DNA of 64,000 nucleotides, taken from a virus. Below, one piece after another: positions 1-7,435 of the stretch. The stretch is taken from IMG/VR virus record IMGVR_UViG_3300007516_000010, positions 1 to 64,000 of that record, one strand, 5' to 3'. The translations under genes were made by a program, and so were the position numbers. Under the pieces are notes generated by a model. That model ran no database searches, was not told the DNA's origin, and was given only the letters and a program-made list of their open reading frames with translations. Every line of letters starts with the position of its first letter. Within the stretch, counting starts at the first letter, position 1.

Positions 1-135
1 CATCAGGTCAATATGCAGAGGGATCCGCCTTCCACAGCCAGCGTGCAAGATATAGCCAGTGTCGTCGAACGATTTCCGCACACGAACTGGGGAGACCTCT
101 ACGATAAATTCCACCGCCAAGGTGTGAACTCTTAG
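1..135 (+). CDS. C-terminal end of an unknown protein (partial)
   Basis: The frame is open from the first base to a TAG stop at 133-135, giving 44 residues that end in RQGVNS. The start lies outside the window. The tail is mixed in composition and shows no motif I recognise. It runs in the same direction as everything downstream and is followed 30 bases later by the next start, so it is probably the last gene of the preceding tight cluster. That it is a real gene rests only on the open frame and the context. Confidence 0.5.
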   Translation, partial: HQVNMQRDPPSTASVQDIASVVERFPHTNWGDLYDKFHRQGVNS

Positions 136-165
136 TCCCAATCAAAACCTACAACAAGGACAAAC

Positions 166-921
166 ATGTCAAACCGTTTATGGTTGGCAACCACTACGTT
201 CAACAACCCAGCTACAGGCGACGTGAGCCATGGCTACCGCATGTACGATGACTACGCAAACATGTACAGCAACTACTGGGAGGCCGCGGTAATCGACGAC
301 ATGGAGCTACTTAAAGCCGTCGTCTTAGAAGAATCTTCCGAAGAAGACGACGCGATAGAATCGCATATCTTTGACCAAGAAAAATCTCAGACCGGCATGT
401 ACATCAATGACAGCTGGTACGAAGCGGAGCAGCTTGCTCCGCTGATCGAAAAGTGGCGAGAAGAGTCGGAGGAATTAGCCGAGAATACAGCTCCGCCCGT
501 GGAGCAGCCCAGCGACACGCCGCGCATCGCTACGGAAACAGCCAGCGACGCGACGGCCGAGCCGGCAAGGCTTTCTAGGCTGGAGGTAAGCGAGCGAATA
601 CAGAACGACTTGATTTGCTTGCTGGATTCTCATTTCGGTCAAGTCGAGTACGTCGACGAAGTAAAGACGGCTGCATGCCAGATCGTCGTTGATGCGTTCA
701 AGCTGTCGGCAGTGAAACTGGAACCGCAAACCGTGTGGTTCGCGTGGGGTAGCGACTACGAAGATGGCGACCACCCGTACACGTACGAGTTTGAAACGCC
801 TACAGAAATGAACGCGTTTCTGCACGGCGTTAATGAAGCGATCGGGGCTAGCGATTGCGAGCAATTCGACACGGAGCAGGAAGCGATCGATTACATCAAA
901 GAGAAAACGACTAATACGTAG
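166..921 (+). CDS. Unknown acidic protein, 251 aa
   Basis: The ATG follows an ACAAGGACAAAC ribosome binding site. The N-terminal part (to about residue 100) is rich in aromatic residues and contains a strongly acidic run (EESSEEDDA). A Thr/Ala/Pro-rich linker at roughly 105-130 separates it from a second domain at about 135-251. The second half, with WFAWGSDYEDGDHPYTYEF and a C-terminal acidic helix, looks like a compact small domain. I do not recognise the family. It has no signal peptide or membrane segment and is probably a cytoplasmic accessory protein. Confidence 0.75.
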   Translation: MSNRLWLATTTFNNPATGDVSHGYRMYDDYANMYSNYWEAAVIDDMELLKAVVLEESSEEDDAIESHIFDQEKSQTGMYINDSWYEAEQLAPLIEKWREESEELAENTAPPVEQPSDTPRIATETASDATAEPARLSRLEVSERIQNDLICLLDSHFGQVEYVDEVKTAACQIVVDAFKLSAVKLEPQTVWFAWGSDYEDGDHPYTYEFETPTEMNAFLHGVNEAIGASDCEQFDTEQEAIDYIKEKTTNT

Positions 922-968
922 CCAGCGTTTCGACCTGGCCACTTAACCCAGAGCAAAAAGAGATACTC

Positions 969-1217
969 ATGTTAGAGATCAGTAGGTCCCGCGTCGCGGA
1001 GATGATTGAACCACTGGCCGACCACGATGCAGTACGCATCCAAGTGGAAGACGTCCGCCGGCTGCTTGACGCGGCGGTACTCCTGCAGCGGCTGCACTGT
1101 GCGGCGGACAAAGGAGAGCTGGGCGATATGGACCTCGCTTGGATGATCGAAACCGACGCGTTAATCATTGGGGCCACCACGCCGGACGAGCATCCCGGCG
1201 AGAAGTTCGCTCGGTAG
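969..1217 (+). CDS. Unknown small helical protein, 82 aa
   Basis: The ATG at 969 follows AAAAAGAGATACTC. The product is almost wholly helical in character, with charged heptad-like stretches (EPLADHDAVRIQVEDVRRLLDAAVLLQRL) and an acidic C-terminal half. There is no recognisable domain. The gap after it holds the first copy of the dispersed palindrome. A function cannot be given. Confidence 0.65.
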   Translation: MLEISRSRVAEMIEPLADHDAVRIQVEDVRRLLDAAVLLQRLHCAADKGELGDMDLAWMIETDALIIGATTPDEHPGEKFAR

Positions 1218-1250
1218 CTCTTGCTAATTTACAACCCATCCTCACCTCTA

Positions 1251-1278
1251 GCGGCGACAAAATCGATTTTGTCGCCGC
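1251..1278. repeat. Dispersed palindrome copy 1 (28 bp, perfect)
   Basis: A perfect 28-base inverted repeat with core CGACAAAATCGATTTTGTCG and GCGG/CCGC outer arms. It lies 33 bases after the preceding stop and 26 bases before the ATG at 1305. The T-run is inside the right arm rather than after the stem, so it does not look like a normal intrinsic terminator. It is one of ten copies in the window. Confidence 0.9.
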
Positions 1279-1304
1279 TTCTTTCATTAACCACCAGGAA
1301 AAAT

Positions 1305-2960
1305 ATGTCTACGACGCAGACCCGCAAGTTCGGACTTCACCCGCATTTGCTGATGGACGTGATTCAGCGGCAAGCTGGTTCACTCAGCAAGAGCTGCCTC
1401 GAAGCGGTGATGAATTCCGTCGACGCGGGAGCGACTTACTGCCGCCTTACGATCGAGAACAACAAAGTTCTGATTGTCGACGACGGACAAGGCTTTCGCA
1501 GCCTGCAGGAAATCGAACTGTGGTTCGAGACTTTCGGACAGCCGCACGAAGAGTCGGAAAACAAAACCTATGGCTCGTTCCGTATGGGCCGCGGTCAGCT
1601 ACTCGCCGCCGGCGTTAATTGCTGGCGTACCGGCGAGTTCGAGATGATCATCGACATCAAGAAAGACGGGCTGGACTACCAGCTGCACACGGATCAATCG
1701 CACCACGCGGGATGCGTAATCGCGGTCTATCTCTACGACAAGCTGCTTCCGTCGGATCTCAACGAGTGCGTCCGCGAGCTGGAAAACTGGGTCAAGTATT
1801 GTCCGATCCCGGTGTTGATCAACGGGCGGCAGGTGTCCAAAGATCCGGCCACCTGCAAGTGGGATTACATCACGGAGCAGGCGTACGTCAAGCTGCATCC
1901 CGGTACCGGCAGTGGGCTGGCGATTTACAATCTCGGTATCCATGTCATGACTGTGCCTGGCTGGAAGTACGGTGTCGGCGGCGAGGTCGTATCGCGGCAA
2001 CAAGTTCGCGTGAACTTTGCCCGCAATGATATTCAGAGCGACTGCCCCGTATGGCGGATCGTGAAAGCAAATATCGACGACCAGGCGGGTAAGGAGCTAC
2101 CTAAGAAAAAGTCGCTCAACGACGGCGAACGACAACGCCTGGTCGATCGCTTGCTCGGTAAGTCGACGATGTGGGACGATTTTAGAGAATCGCGGACGAT
2201 CACAGCGGTAACCGGCAGGCATTACAAGCCGTGGCAATTGCAAGGGTGTCAGCGGGTTACCGTCGCGGCTAAAGGCAACCGGAAGGGCGACACAATCCAC
2301 CGCCAGAACTTAGCTTTCGTGATCGCGGAAGAAACACTGCGAAGGTTCCACGTCGAGGATGCAGGTGAGCTGCTGCGGGTGCTGGACAAGTCTGCTGAAA
2401 GCTATCTGTACTCGCGGCTGACCGTCTTAGACTTCGACGAACTGGCAGCCACGATCAGCGATGAACATGAATTGTTGCTAGAGAAAGACCATAATATAAG
2501 GGAGAAGATTTGGCTTGACATGATAAGCGAAACCCGTTTCTGTTTGTCCGTTAGCGATAGCAAGGCAAGTTACCGCAACTTGTGTATTGGCAAAAGCGGT
2601 TCCGCTATTGGATGGACTGACGCGAATACATACATCGCGATCAACCGGTCCTACCTAGCCAAGCTAAGTTTCAACGCGACTGACTTTGGAAAACTCGCAT
2701 CTGTTTTGCTGCACGAAATGTGTCACTGCGATCCAGACATGGATGAGCACGACCATGGTCAGGAGTTCTACGAAGAGTTCCACGACCACGCGCACAAAAT
2801 CGCCACCTTCGCAGCGAAGATGGTGAAATTCGTTCCGTCGGTATTAAAGCGGCACGGACGCAAGATCACTAAAGCCCAGCTGGCCGAGCAGGATCAGCTA
2901 GCGAAACTGGAAAAAGCCCAAGAAGACTTCGCAATCGTAACCTCTGACGAAAGGGATTGA
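1305..2960 (+). CDS. GHKL-type ATPase fused to a SprT-like zinc-peptidase domain, 551 aa
   Basis: The N-terminus has the Bergerat ATP-binding fold of Hsp90/MutL/gyrase B/histidine kinases. The N-box is EAVMNSVDAG with E33 and N36, the G1 box is VDDGQGF (D60, G61, G63), and a Gly-rich lid (GSFRMGRGQ) follows. Near the C-terminus (about residues 465-495) is LLHEMCH (H470, E471, H474) followed by DHGQEFYEEF, the HExxH...HG arrangement of SprT-like and related zinc metallopeptidases. The start at 1305 was chosen over an in-frame ATG at 1221 because it has a CCAGGAAAAAT ribosome binding site and because the palindrome lies between them. The middle part is unassigned. Phage proteins with this ATPase fold include rIIA-like proteins, and a separate rIIA-like gene sits at 45326. 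The pairing of ATPase and peptidase in one chain is visible; its substrate is not known. Confidence 0.75.
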   Translation: MSTTQTRKFGLHPHLLMDVIQRQAGSLSKSCLEAVMNSVDAGATYCRLTIENNKVLIVDDGQGFRSLQEIELWFETFGQPHEESENKTYGSFRMGRGQLLAAGVNCWRTGEFEMIIDIKKDGLDYQLHTDQSHHAGCVIAVYLYDKLLPSDLNECVRELENWVKYCPIPVLINGRQVSKDPATCKWDYITEQAYVKLHPGTGSGLAIYNLGIHVMTVPGWKYGVGGEVVSRQQVRVNFARNDIQSDCPVWRIVKANIDDQAGKELPKKKSLNDGERQRLVDRLLGKSTMWDDFRESRTITAVTGRHYKPWQLQGCQRVTVAAKGNRKGDTIHRQNLAFVIAEETLRRFHVEDAGELLRVLDKSAESYLYSRLTVLDFDELAATISDEHELLLEKDHNIREKIWLDMISETRFCLSVSDSKASYRNLCIGKSGSAIGWTDANTYIAINRSYLAKLSFNATDFGKLASVLLHEMCHCDPDMDEHDHGQEFYEEFHDHAHKIATFAAKMVKFVPSVLKRHGRKITKAQLAEQDQLAKLEKAQEDFAIVTSDERD

Positions 2961-2962
2961 CA

Positions 2963-3274
2963 ATGGAAACGCAAGAAACACCGGTTAGTTTGTCGGTATC
3001 GCTGCGAGATGCAGCGGAGGATCAGCTGTATGTCTCGCCCGTGTGCGTACGCGTATGGCGAGACCATATCACGTTGGACCTGGAGGAGCACGGGTTGAAC
3101 GAGTTAGAATCAGGCTGCGGCGAGATCATTTACCTGGAGAGGTACGAAGGCTCGCTTCGGTTGATTGTGTGGGCAGACATTAACGACGCAGATCCGACGC
3201 ACGTGATCGACCTCAGCAGCGCCCTAGAGAGCAACCGCCGTGTAGCTACTACGGAGACAACCGCACCATGGTAA
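2963..3274 (+). CDS. Unknown protein, 103 aa
   Basis: ATG at 2963, two bases after the preceding stop, with AAAGGGATTG as ribosome binding site; a TTG six bases earlier is less likely. It reads as a mixed beta-rich small domain (VCVRVWRDHITLDLEEHGLN, EIIYLERYEGSLRLIVW) with an acidic C-terminal part. It overlaps the next gene by 7 bases, which suggests translational coupling. No family recognised. Confidence 0.7.
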   Translation: METQETPVSLSVSLRDAAEDQLYVSPVCVRVWRDHITLDLEEHGLNELESGCGEIIYLERYEGSLRLIVWADINDADPTHVIDLSSALESNRRVATTETTAPW

Positions 3275-3495
3275 CTAACGAAGACCGGGCCCAGTGGGCG
3301 GAGAACGTCATGGAGACGTTTGCTGACGAGACCGGAATGGACCAGGAGACGGAGCCGGAGACGATTCTAGCGGACTTGTTGTGCGACTTGATGCACTACG
3401 CCGCGACGCTAAGCGAAGGCATTTTTGAAGCGGCGTTGGCGGACGCGAGAGCACACTACGAGCATGAGGTCGGTGACGGCTGCGGCGACAACTGA
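3268..3495 (+). CDS. Unknown small acidic protein, 75 aa
   Basis: Starts at ATG 3268 inside the end of the preceding gene. It is highly acidic (DETGMDQETEPETILADLL) and helical, ending in GDGCGDN. No motif recognised. The coupled overlap and the acidic codon pattern shared with the neighbours support it as real. Confidence 0.65.
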   Translation: MVTNEDRAQWAENVMETFADETGMDQETEPETILADLLCDLMHYAATLSEGIFEAALADARAHYEHEVGDGCGDN

Positions 3496-3537
3496 GCGTT
3501 AACGACTTAACGAACCAAACTAAAAAAGGACCAGTAA

Positions 3538-4269
3538 ATGGGGATTGATTTTACAAAGTCGCCACTCGGCACAAAAGTAGAAACCGTCTACGGACCAGGC
3601 GAGATCGCGAAAATTGACTCACTGCACCCGTATTCGGTCGTGGTGAATATCGGCAGAAACAAAAGCATGATCCATCGCTATCGAGCGGACGGCAGGGTAT
3701 GTGGAGCTCATTTACGCCCCACACTGTTCCTCGCCGACGGGTTCCAGTGGCCTACACAGGAACAGCCGGCCGCACCGGTCGATTGGTCGAAGGTCGTGCT
3801 GGATACACCGATCTGGGTAAAACCTGATGGTTTGACCGCGGTAAAACGTCACTTCAGTATTTACTTAGACGGCAACGTGCGGTTCTGGCCAAACGGAAAA
3901 ACGAGCCACACCGCGGGTGATGGCGTCGCTACCGGTGAGGTGCCGTGTTTGTACTGTTCGCTTGTGGAGCCAACACCGCCGCCCGCAACGGCGAAGCCCG
4001 AGGAGGCAGAACGGCCGACGCCGCCGATCGACAAGCGGCACAGGGTCGTACTATCCAACGGAACGGAAATGCACCTGGAAGAATTCAACGAACGCTTGCG
4101 TATCAGCTACGTCTACATCGAAGACGGCCACAAGTACGACTCACACATCTGCGAGATCAACGAGAACGGTTTGCTGATTCGCGAGTCGGATGTCTGTGAA
4201 ATCGTTACCGGACTTAGCGGACTTAAGTCGCCGGCCAACGAAGACGACCCATACGGGATGCCACGATGA
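3538..4269 (+). CDS. Unknown protein, 243 aa, two repeated small beta domains
   Basis: ATG at 3538 follows AAAAAAGGACCAGTAA, a clear ribosome binding site. The first 70 residues (GTKVETVYGPGEIAKID...) resemble a short SH3/Tudor-like beta barrel, and a second segment around residues 80-140 repeats a similar pattern (WSKVVLDTPIWVKPDGLTAVKRHFSI would be its start). The C-terminal third contains a Tyr-rich beta sheet. This is only a structural impression. No enzyme motif is seen. Confidence 0.7.
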   Translation: MGIDFTKSPLGTKVETVYGPGEIAKIDSLHPYSVVVNIGRNKSMIHRYRADGRVCGAHLRPTLFLADGFQWPTQEQPAAPVDWSKVVLDTPIWVKPDGLTAVKRHFSIYLDGNVRFWPNGKTSHTAGDGVATGEVPCLYCSLVEPTPPPATAKPEEAERPTPPIDKRHRVVLSNGTEMHLEEFNERLRISYVYIEDGHKYDSHICEINENGLLIRESDVCEIVTGLSGLKSPANEDDPYGMPR

Positions 4270-4331
4270 CAACCGACGATGCGTGTGAATGCGAAGAATG
4301 CGAAGAATGCGACAACGGGAGCGATCAATGA
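4266..4331 (+). CDS. Possible 21-residue Cys/Glu-rich peptide
   Basis: The ATG overlaps the preceding stop as ATGA, and its own TGA stop overlaps the next ATG as ATGA. The peptide is mostly DACECEECEECDNG, with four cysteines spaced CxC, CxxC and CxxC. The double ATGA coupling and the metal-binding spacing suggest a translated mini-gene, but it could simply be a linker that keeps ribosomes moving into the gene at 4328. Confidence 0.4.
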   Translation: MTTDDACECEECEECDNGSDQ

Positions 4332-4801
4332 CAAACGCGGAAAAGACCATGACACCGTCACCTTACGCTGCCCAGTTCAATGAGATAGCGGATCAGATCG
4401 AAAAACACCGCGAACGGTTCGACATGCGGTATTGGCTCGACATACCGTATGAGTTTGCGGACGATTTGTCGCGAGTGGGTTACGAGGCTAGTGAAGATAT
4501 CCTCGTCGATGAAGGCTATTGCGGCACCGCTGCTTGTATCGGCGGAACTGCCGAAGCTATCGCGGCAAAGGATGGCAAGTCGCTACAGGAGTATTTGCCG
4601 CTTAGCAGTGTCCAGCGGCTATCGCTTTATTACTCGGATGCCGTATATCCACTGCTTAGCGTGTGGGAAATGTACGCAGCCGAACTAGGCATTACCGAAG
4701 AGGCGGTGGCAGATGCCGAGCTGCTGGCGACAATCGACGCTGAAATGGCCATTACGATGCTGCGAAAGCTAGCCACAGGCGAATGGGTATTCGATGCTTA
4801 G
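4328..4801 (+). CDS. Unknown phage protein with a CGTAACIGG motif, 157 aa
   Basis: Starts at ATG 4328, overlapping the stop of the mini-ORF before it; an in-frame ATG at 4289 would overlap further. It contains FDMRYWL near residue 30 and CGTAACIGGTAEAIA near residue 70. I associate this CGT-x-x-C-x-x-G pattern with a group of uncharacterised phage and bacterial proteins. The rest is helical and acidic. No enzyme motif or function can be assigned. Confidence 0.75.
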   Translation: MTNAEKTMTPSPYAAQFNEIADQIEKHRERFDMRYWLDIPYEFADDLSRVGYEASEDILVDEGYCGTAACIGGTAEAIAAKDGKSLQEYLPLSSVQRLSLYYSDAVYPLLSVWEMYAAELGITEEAVADAELLATIDAEMAITMLRKLATGEWVFDA

Positions 4802-4818
4802 TATCCATTTCACCTTAG

Positions 4819-4844
4819 CGGCGACAAAATCGATTTTGTCGCCG
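4819..4844. repeat. Dispersed palindrome copy 2 (26 bp, perfect)
   Basis: Perfect inverted repeat with the common core CGACAAAATCGATTTTGTCG, 17 bases after the stop at 4801 and 36 bases before the ATG at 4881. Confidence 0.9.
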
Positions 4845-4880
4845 ATGATCAGTTAAACCCCCCAACCCAGTGAAATTTAA

Positions 4881-5876
4881 ATGACATTTTCAACTTATTC
4901 TACAGCAAGTAAGCCACGATCGATTGCGAAACACAACTCGACGACAAAACGAGAACCGTTTACAACGCTAGGACAAACTAACACACCGGTTTCAATCTAC
5001 GACTTCGCCACGCTTTGGGGTGACTTGGTCGAGGCTTATCACCGCCAAGGCAGCCGAGAGCGGCTAGACACGGTGGTTCTACCGGCGTTCTGTGTCGACG
5101 AGCATACTCAATTGAACTCGTTGATGACGCTGGCTGGCGAGTTTGCGAAGCGTTACCGTTGCGAGTTTTGGTTTGATGGCAAGCCGCTACCTGCGTACTT
5201 GGACGCTATGAACGGTAACTACAAGTTTTCGCAGGTCGCGATTACGGTTGTACGACCGGAATTAATGACTGCTGAGCAGAGTATGCCACGTGATGAGCCG
5301 AACGCGGCCGATGCGGCAGAGACGGTAGCCAACCCTGAACCTGCACCCGCGGCGGAGGTGGTAGCGGAGGCCGAACCTGAACCCGCGGCGGAGGTGGTAG
5401 CCAACCCTGAACCTGAACCCGCGGCGGAGGTGGTAGCGGAGGCCGAACCTGAACCCGCGGCGGAGGTGGTAGCTTTAGCTGAGGAGCTGCCTGTGTCCGA
5501 GCCGGCCAAGGCAGTTAAACCGGGCAAGTCCGCCAAACCGGCCAAACCGGCCAAACCGGCCAAACCTGGCAAACAGTTGAGGCCTAGCTTGGCGGACTTA
5601 GATAGAGCTAGGCGAGAGAAGCGAAAGTACAAAGGCTACCAGGCAACGCCAACGAGCAAGCCGCGGTTCTTCAGTCGTGTTGCCGATGCGGATATGGAGA
5701 ACCTGTTAGACGCGGTGATCGCCATCGATAAACTACGTCGTCCACAGTATAAGGAGGTCAAGCTCTCCGCGGATTTATTCGACAAGTTGAAACAGGTGAT
5801 CATCGAGATGGATGCCATCCGTGGTGATTTGCTTGAGGTCATCGTCGCACAGCCATCGCACTTACCGGGAGATTAA
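4881..5876 (+). CDS. Unknown protein with Glu/Pro/Ala and Lys/Pro/Ala repeats, 331 aa
   Basis: Residues 1-140 form an unrecognised globular part. Residues of about 145-200 are four tandem acidic repeats of the type EPEPAAEVVA, and about 210-235 is a basic repeat of KPAKPAKPGK. The C-terminal 90 residues (KRKYKGYQATPTSKPRFF, then a helical region) form another domain. The architecture is two domains joined by an acidic then a basic flexible linker. The Lys-Pro-Ala run also occurs at the end of the coiled-coil protein at 56685. No function can be assigned. Confidence 0.75.
   Translation: MTFSTYSTASKPRSIAKHNSTTKREPFTTLGQTNTPVSIYDFATLWGDLVEAYHRQGSRERLDTVVLPAFCVDEHTQLNSLMTLAGEFAKRYRCEFWFDGKPLPAYLDAMNGNYKFSQVAITVVRPELMTAEQSMPRDEPNAADAAETVANPEPAPAAEVVAEAEPEPAAEVVANPEPEPAAEVVAEAEPEPAAEVVALAEELPVSEPAKAVKPGKSAKPAKPAKPAKPGKQLRPSLADLDRARREKRKYKGYQATPTSKPRFFSRVADADMENLLDAVIAIDKLRRPQYKEVKLSADLFDKLKQVIIEMDAIRGDLLEVIVAQPSHLPGD
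5325..5478 (+). repeat. Tandem coding repeat (EPEPAAEVVA units)
   Basis: Alternating near-identical units of about 30-36 bases encode repeated acidic decapeptides inside the gene at 4881. Unit copies differ by only a few bases, which points to recent expansion by slippage or recombination. Confidence 0.85.
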
Positions 5877-5884
5877 AGGCTAAC

Positions 5885-6208
5885 TTGACCACCGACTACA
5901 TCGAGGCCGGCAGTATCGCCGTGCCGGGTAAGTGGGTTCATCTCTGCGAGCGATGGCATGCGGGTAAATCGAGCATGTGTTACGCGATCGCAACAGCGGG
6001 AAACGTACCGTTTGCCGTCCGGACACCAACGCAGGTCACTGCGGAGCAGCGATACCATGGTTGCTACTTACAACTCGTCTACGAGTTGAGGCAGATGGTG
6101 TCACTGTCGCAACACGCAAGCGACGATCAAAGACGGCTGCAACTGTTTCTAGCCTGGGCGGAAAGTCAGGCCGCTCGATTGCAGGAGAACTATCAGCTAG
6201 AGTGCTGA
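5885..6208 (+). CDS. Unknown protein, 107 aa, TTG start
   Basis: The frame begins at TTG 5885, eight bases after the preceding stop, with TTAAAGGC upstream as ribosome binding site; no ATG lies nearby in frame. The sequence has WVHLCERWHAGKSSMCYAIATAG near the start and a helical, Gln-rich C-terminus. No family recognised. Its close spacing to the preceding gene suggests co-transcription. Confidence 0.55.
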   Translation: MTTDYIEAGSIAVPGKWVHLCERWHAGKSSMCYAIATAGNVPFAVRTPTQVTAEQRYHGCYLQLVYELRQMVSLSQHASDDQRRLQLFLAWAESQAARLQENYQLEC

Positions 6209-6223
6209 CCGAACAAGAAAAAA

Positions 6224-6255
6224 GCCGGCCGCTGTTGGACAGACAGCGACCGGCC
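6224..6255 (-). terminator. Hairpin with terminator polarity on the minus strand
   Basis: A GC-rich imperfect hairpin (GCCGGCCGCTGT and ACAGCGACCGGCC arms) is preceded on the + strand by AAAAAA. Read on the minus strand this is a GC stem followed by a T-run, the pattern of an intrinsic terminator. No minus-strand gene is visible nearby, so either it ends an antisense transcript or the A-run is coincidental. It lies directly before the Rep-like gene. Confidence 0.4.
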
Positions 6256-6278
6256 GAAGACAACACGGGAAGCCGCCC

Positions 6279-7274
6279 ATGTCACCTACTATTCTACCGC
6301 CGGTACCTCCGCCCGATCCAGTGGTGTTACCTGATTTTTCTGCGATTATCGGCAGGCAACAGGCCGAGGTTTTTAGTAATTCGTTAGCTAGGGAGACCAT
6401 TAGAGAAAACAACATTCGTAATCACCGCGTGGCAGACTTCATGCAGGACAGGGATGCCGACATTGCCGCTCGTTTGCGAAGTTGCCATCGGCTACTACAG
6501 CGTAAGGGCGATTATTACCAGTCGTCCATGTTTTGCCGGCAGACTCGCTTGTGCGCTAATTGTCACGTGATTCGTAGCCGCTACACCCAGGAGCGATTCA
6601 GCGAGGCGGTGGCTGCGTTCTCTTCCCGGCAAGGGGTAAAAACACGCCTATTATCATTTGTGCTGCATCCAGAGGCGAAGCCTGAGTTATCGCTCTCGGT
6701 AGTCGCCGACGTCATAAGTCGTTTTGGGCAGCGGTTAGAGTGGTACCGAACGCGGCATAACAACAGCGGAGTAACTAAGCGAGAGGTGCTTGGTCCGGTG
6801 ATGCTGTCGTCACATTTGCAACCGGCTGCCAAGTTTACTGCTCCTGGCGGCTTTCGGATGTCGCACGGCGACAAGATGCACCTTCACATTTTGCTAGGTG
6901 TACATGACCGCGCTGTTGCTAAAGACATCGCCGCGATGCTAGAGCAGCTGTGGGTGTCCGCACAGTACAGCGATCATCGGCAAATGGATATGAAGCTTAA
7001 GCGGGAGAAACTTGAGCTCGAGGATGCAGAGCATGAGGCCAATTTGATCGCATACCTGGCTAGACACATTAAGCCGGTATGGAATCCGCGACAGGTGATT
7101 CAAGCGTACGACCTGGCTGCGACGTTGTCGCGGTCTTCGCTATGCCGTCTCATGGGTGCATCGGGCGTGGTGCGTAAGTTACCTAGCCGACTACCGTTGA
7201 TCGGCGAGGCGATACAGTTTAATTCCGACGGGCTAAATTTCGAGCCTGTCTTCCTTTCACAGTGGACACATTAA
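6279..7274 (+). CDS. Plasmid-type rolling-circle Rep-like HUH protein, 331 aa
   Basis: A cysteine cluster (C69, C86, C92, C95, as CRQTRLCANC) comes before a KTRLLSFVLHP strand, and HLH at 201-203 (KMHLHILLGV) is the metal-binding His-x-His of HUH endonucleases. Downstream, YLARHIKP (Y259) has the position and context of the Rep_1-family YxxKY-like motif and is the candidate nucleophile. In that family the protein nicks one strand at an origin and becomes covalently attached to the 5' end. Length fits plasmid Rep proteins of about 300-350 residues. A phage of this size replicates with its own PolA and primase set, so a second initiator is unexpected; it could be borrowed from a plasmid or satellite. 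The family call is by eye and the second Lys/Tyr is not canonical. Confidence 0.65.
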   Translation: MSPTILPPVPPPDPVVLPDFSAIIGRQQAEVFSNSLARETIRENNIRNHRVADFMQDRDADIAARLRSCHRLLQRKGDYYQSSMFCRQTRLCANCHVIRSRYTQERFSEAVAAFSSRQGVKTRLLSFVLHPEAKPELSLSVVADVISRFGQRLEWYRTRHNNSGVTKREVLGPVMLSSHLQPAAKFTAPGGFRMSHGDKMHLHILLGVHDRAVAKDIAAMLEQLWVSAQYSDHRQMDMKLKREKLELEDAEHEANLIAYLARHIKPVWNPRQVIQAYDLAATLSRSSLCRLMGASGVVRKLPSRLPLIGEAIQFNSDGLNFEPVFLSQWTH

Positions 7275-7400
7275 TGCCGGTTAAAAAGTTTTTCGGCGAA
7301 CGGCTGTGGTGACTTACGCTTGGCCGTTGTCGCGGCAGGCTATCTGAGTTTTGCCGCAGCGACGACAAGGTAAGCATCAAAAGAAGCGATAATTGAACAA

Positions 7401-7420
7401 GTGTCTCACTGATGTGACAC
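7401..7420 (+). promoter_or_regulatory. Hairpin just before the RNase H ribosome binding site
   Basis: GTGTCTCA and TGTGACAC flank a CTGA loop: eight positions with one mismatch. The stem ends 15 bases before the ATG at 7436, so it would fold directly upstream of the ribosome binding site ACGGAAAGCGAC. Similar hairpins stand before the genes at 8494, 29038, 35478 and 42661. Confidence 0.45.
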
Positions 7421-7435
7421 GGAAAGCGACAAAAT

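Noticed and set aside
475-942. Long minus-strand reading frame over the gene at 166
   Set aside because: It is the reverse complement of a well-supported + gene with good ribosome binding site, has no start context of its own, and all other evidence is on the + strand.
5325-5478. CRISPR array at the tandem repeats
   Set aside because: The repeats are contiguous, in frame, encode acidic decapeptides and have no unique spacers.
7321-7370. Terminator or control hairpin in the gap before RNase H
   Set aside because: TTGTCGCGGCA and TGCCGCAGCGACGACAA only pair with a bulge and no T-run follows. It is left as an unexplained imperfect repeat in the 161-base gap 7275-7435.
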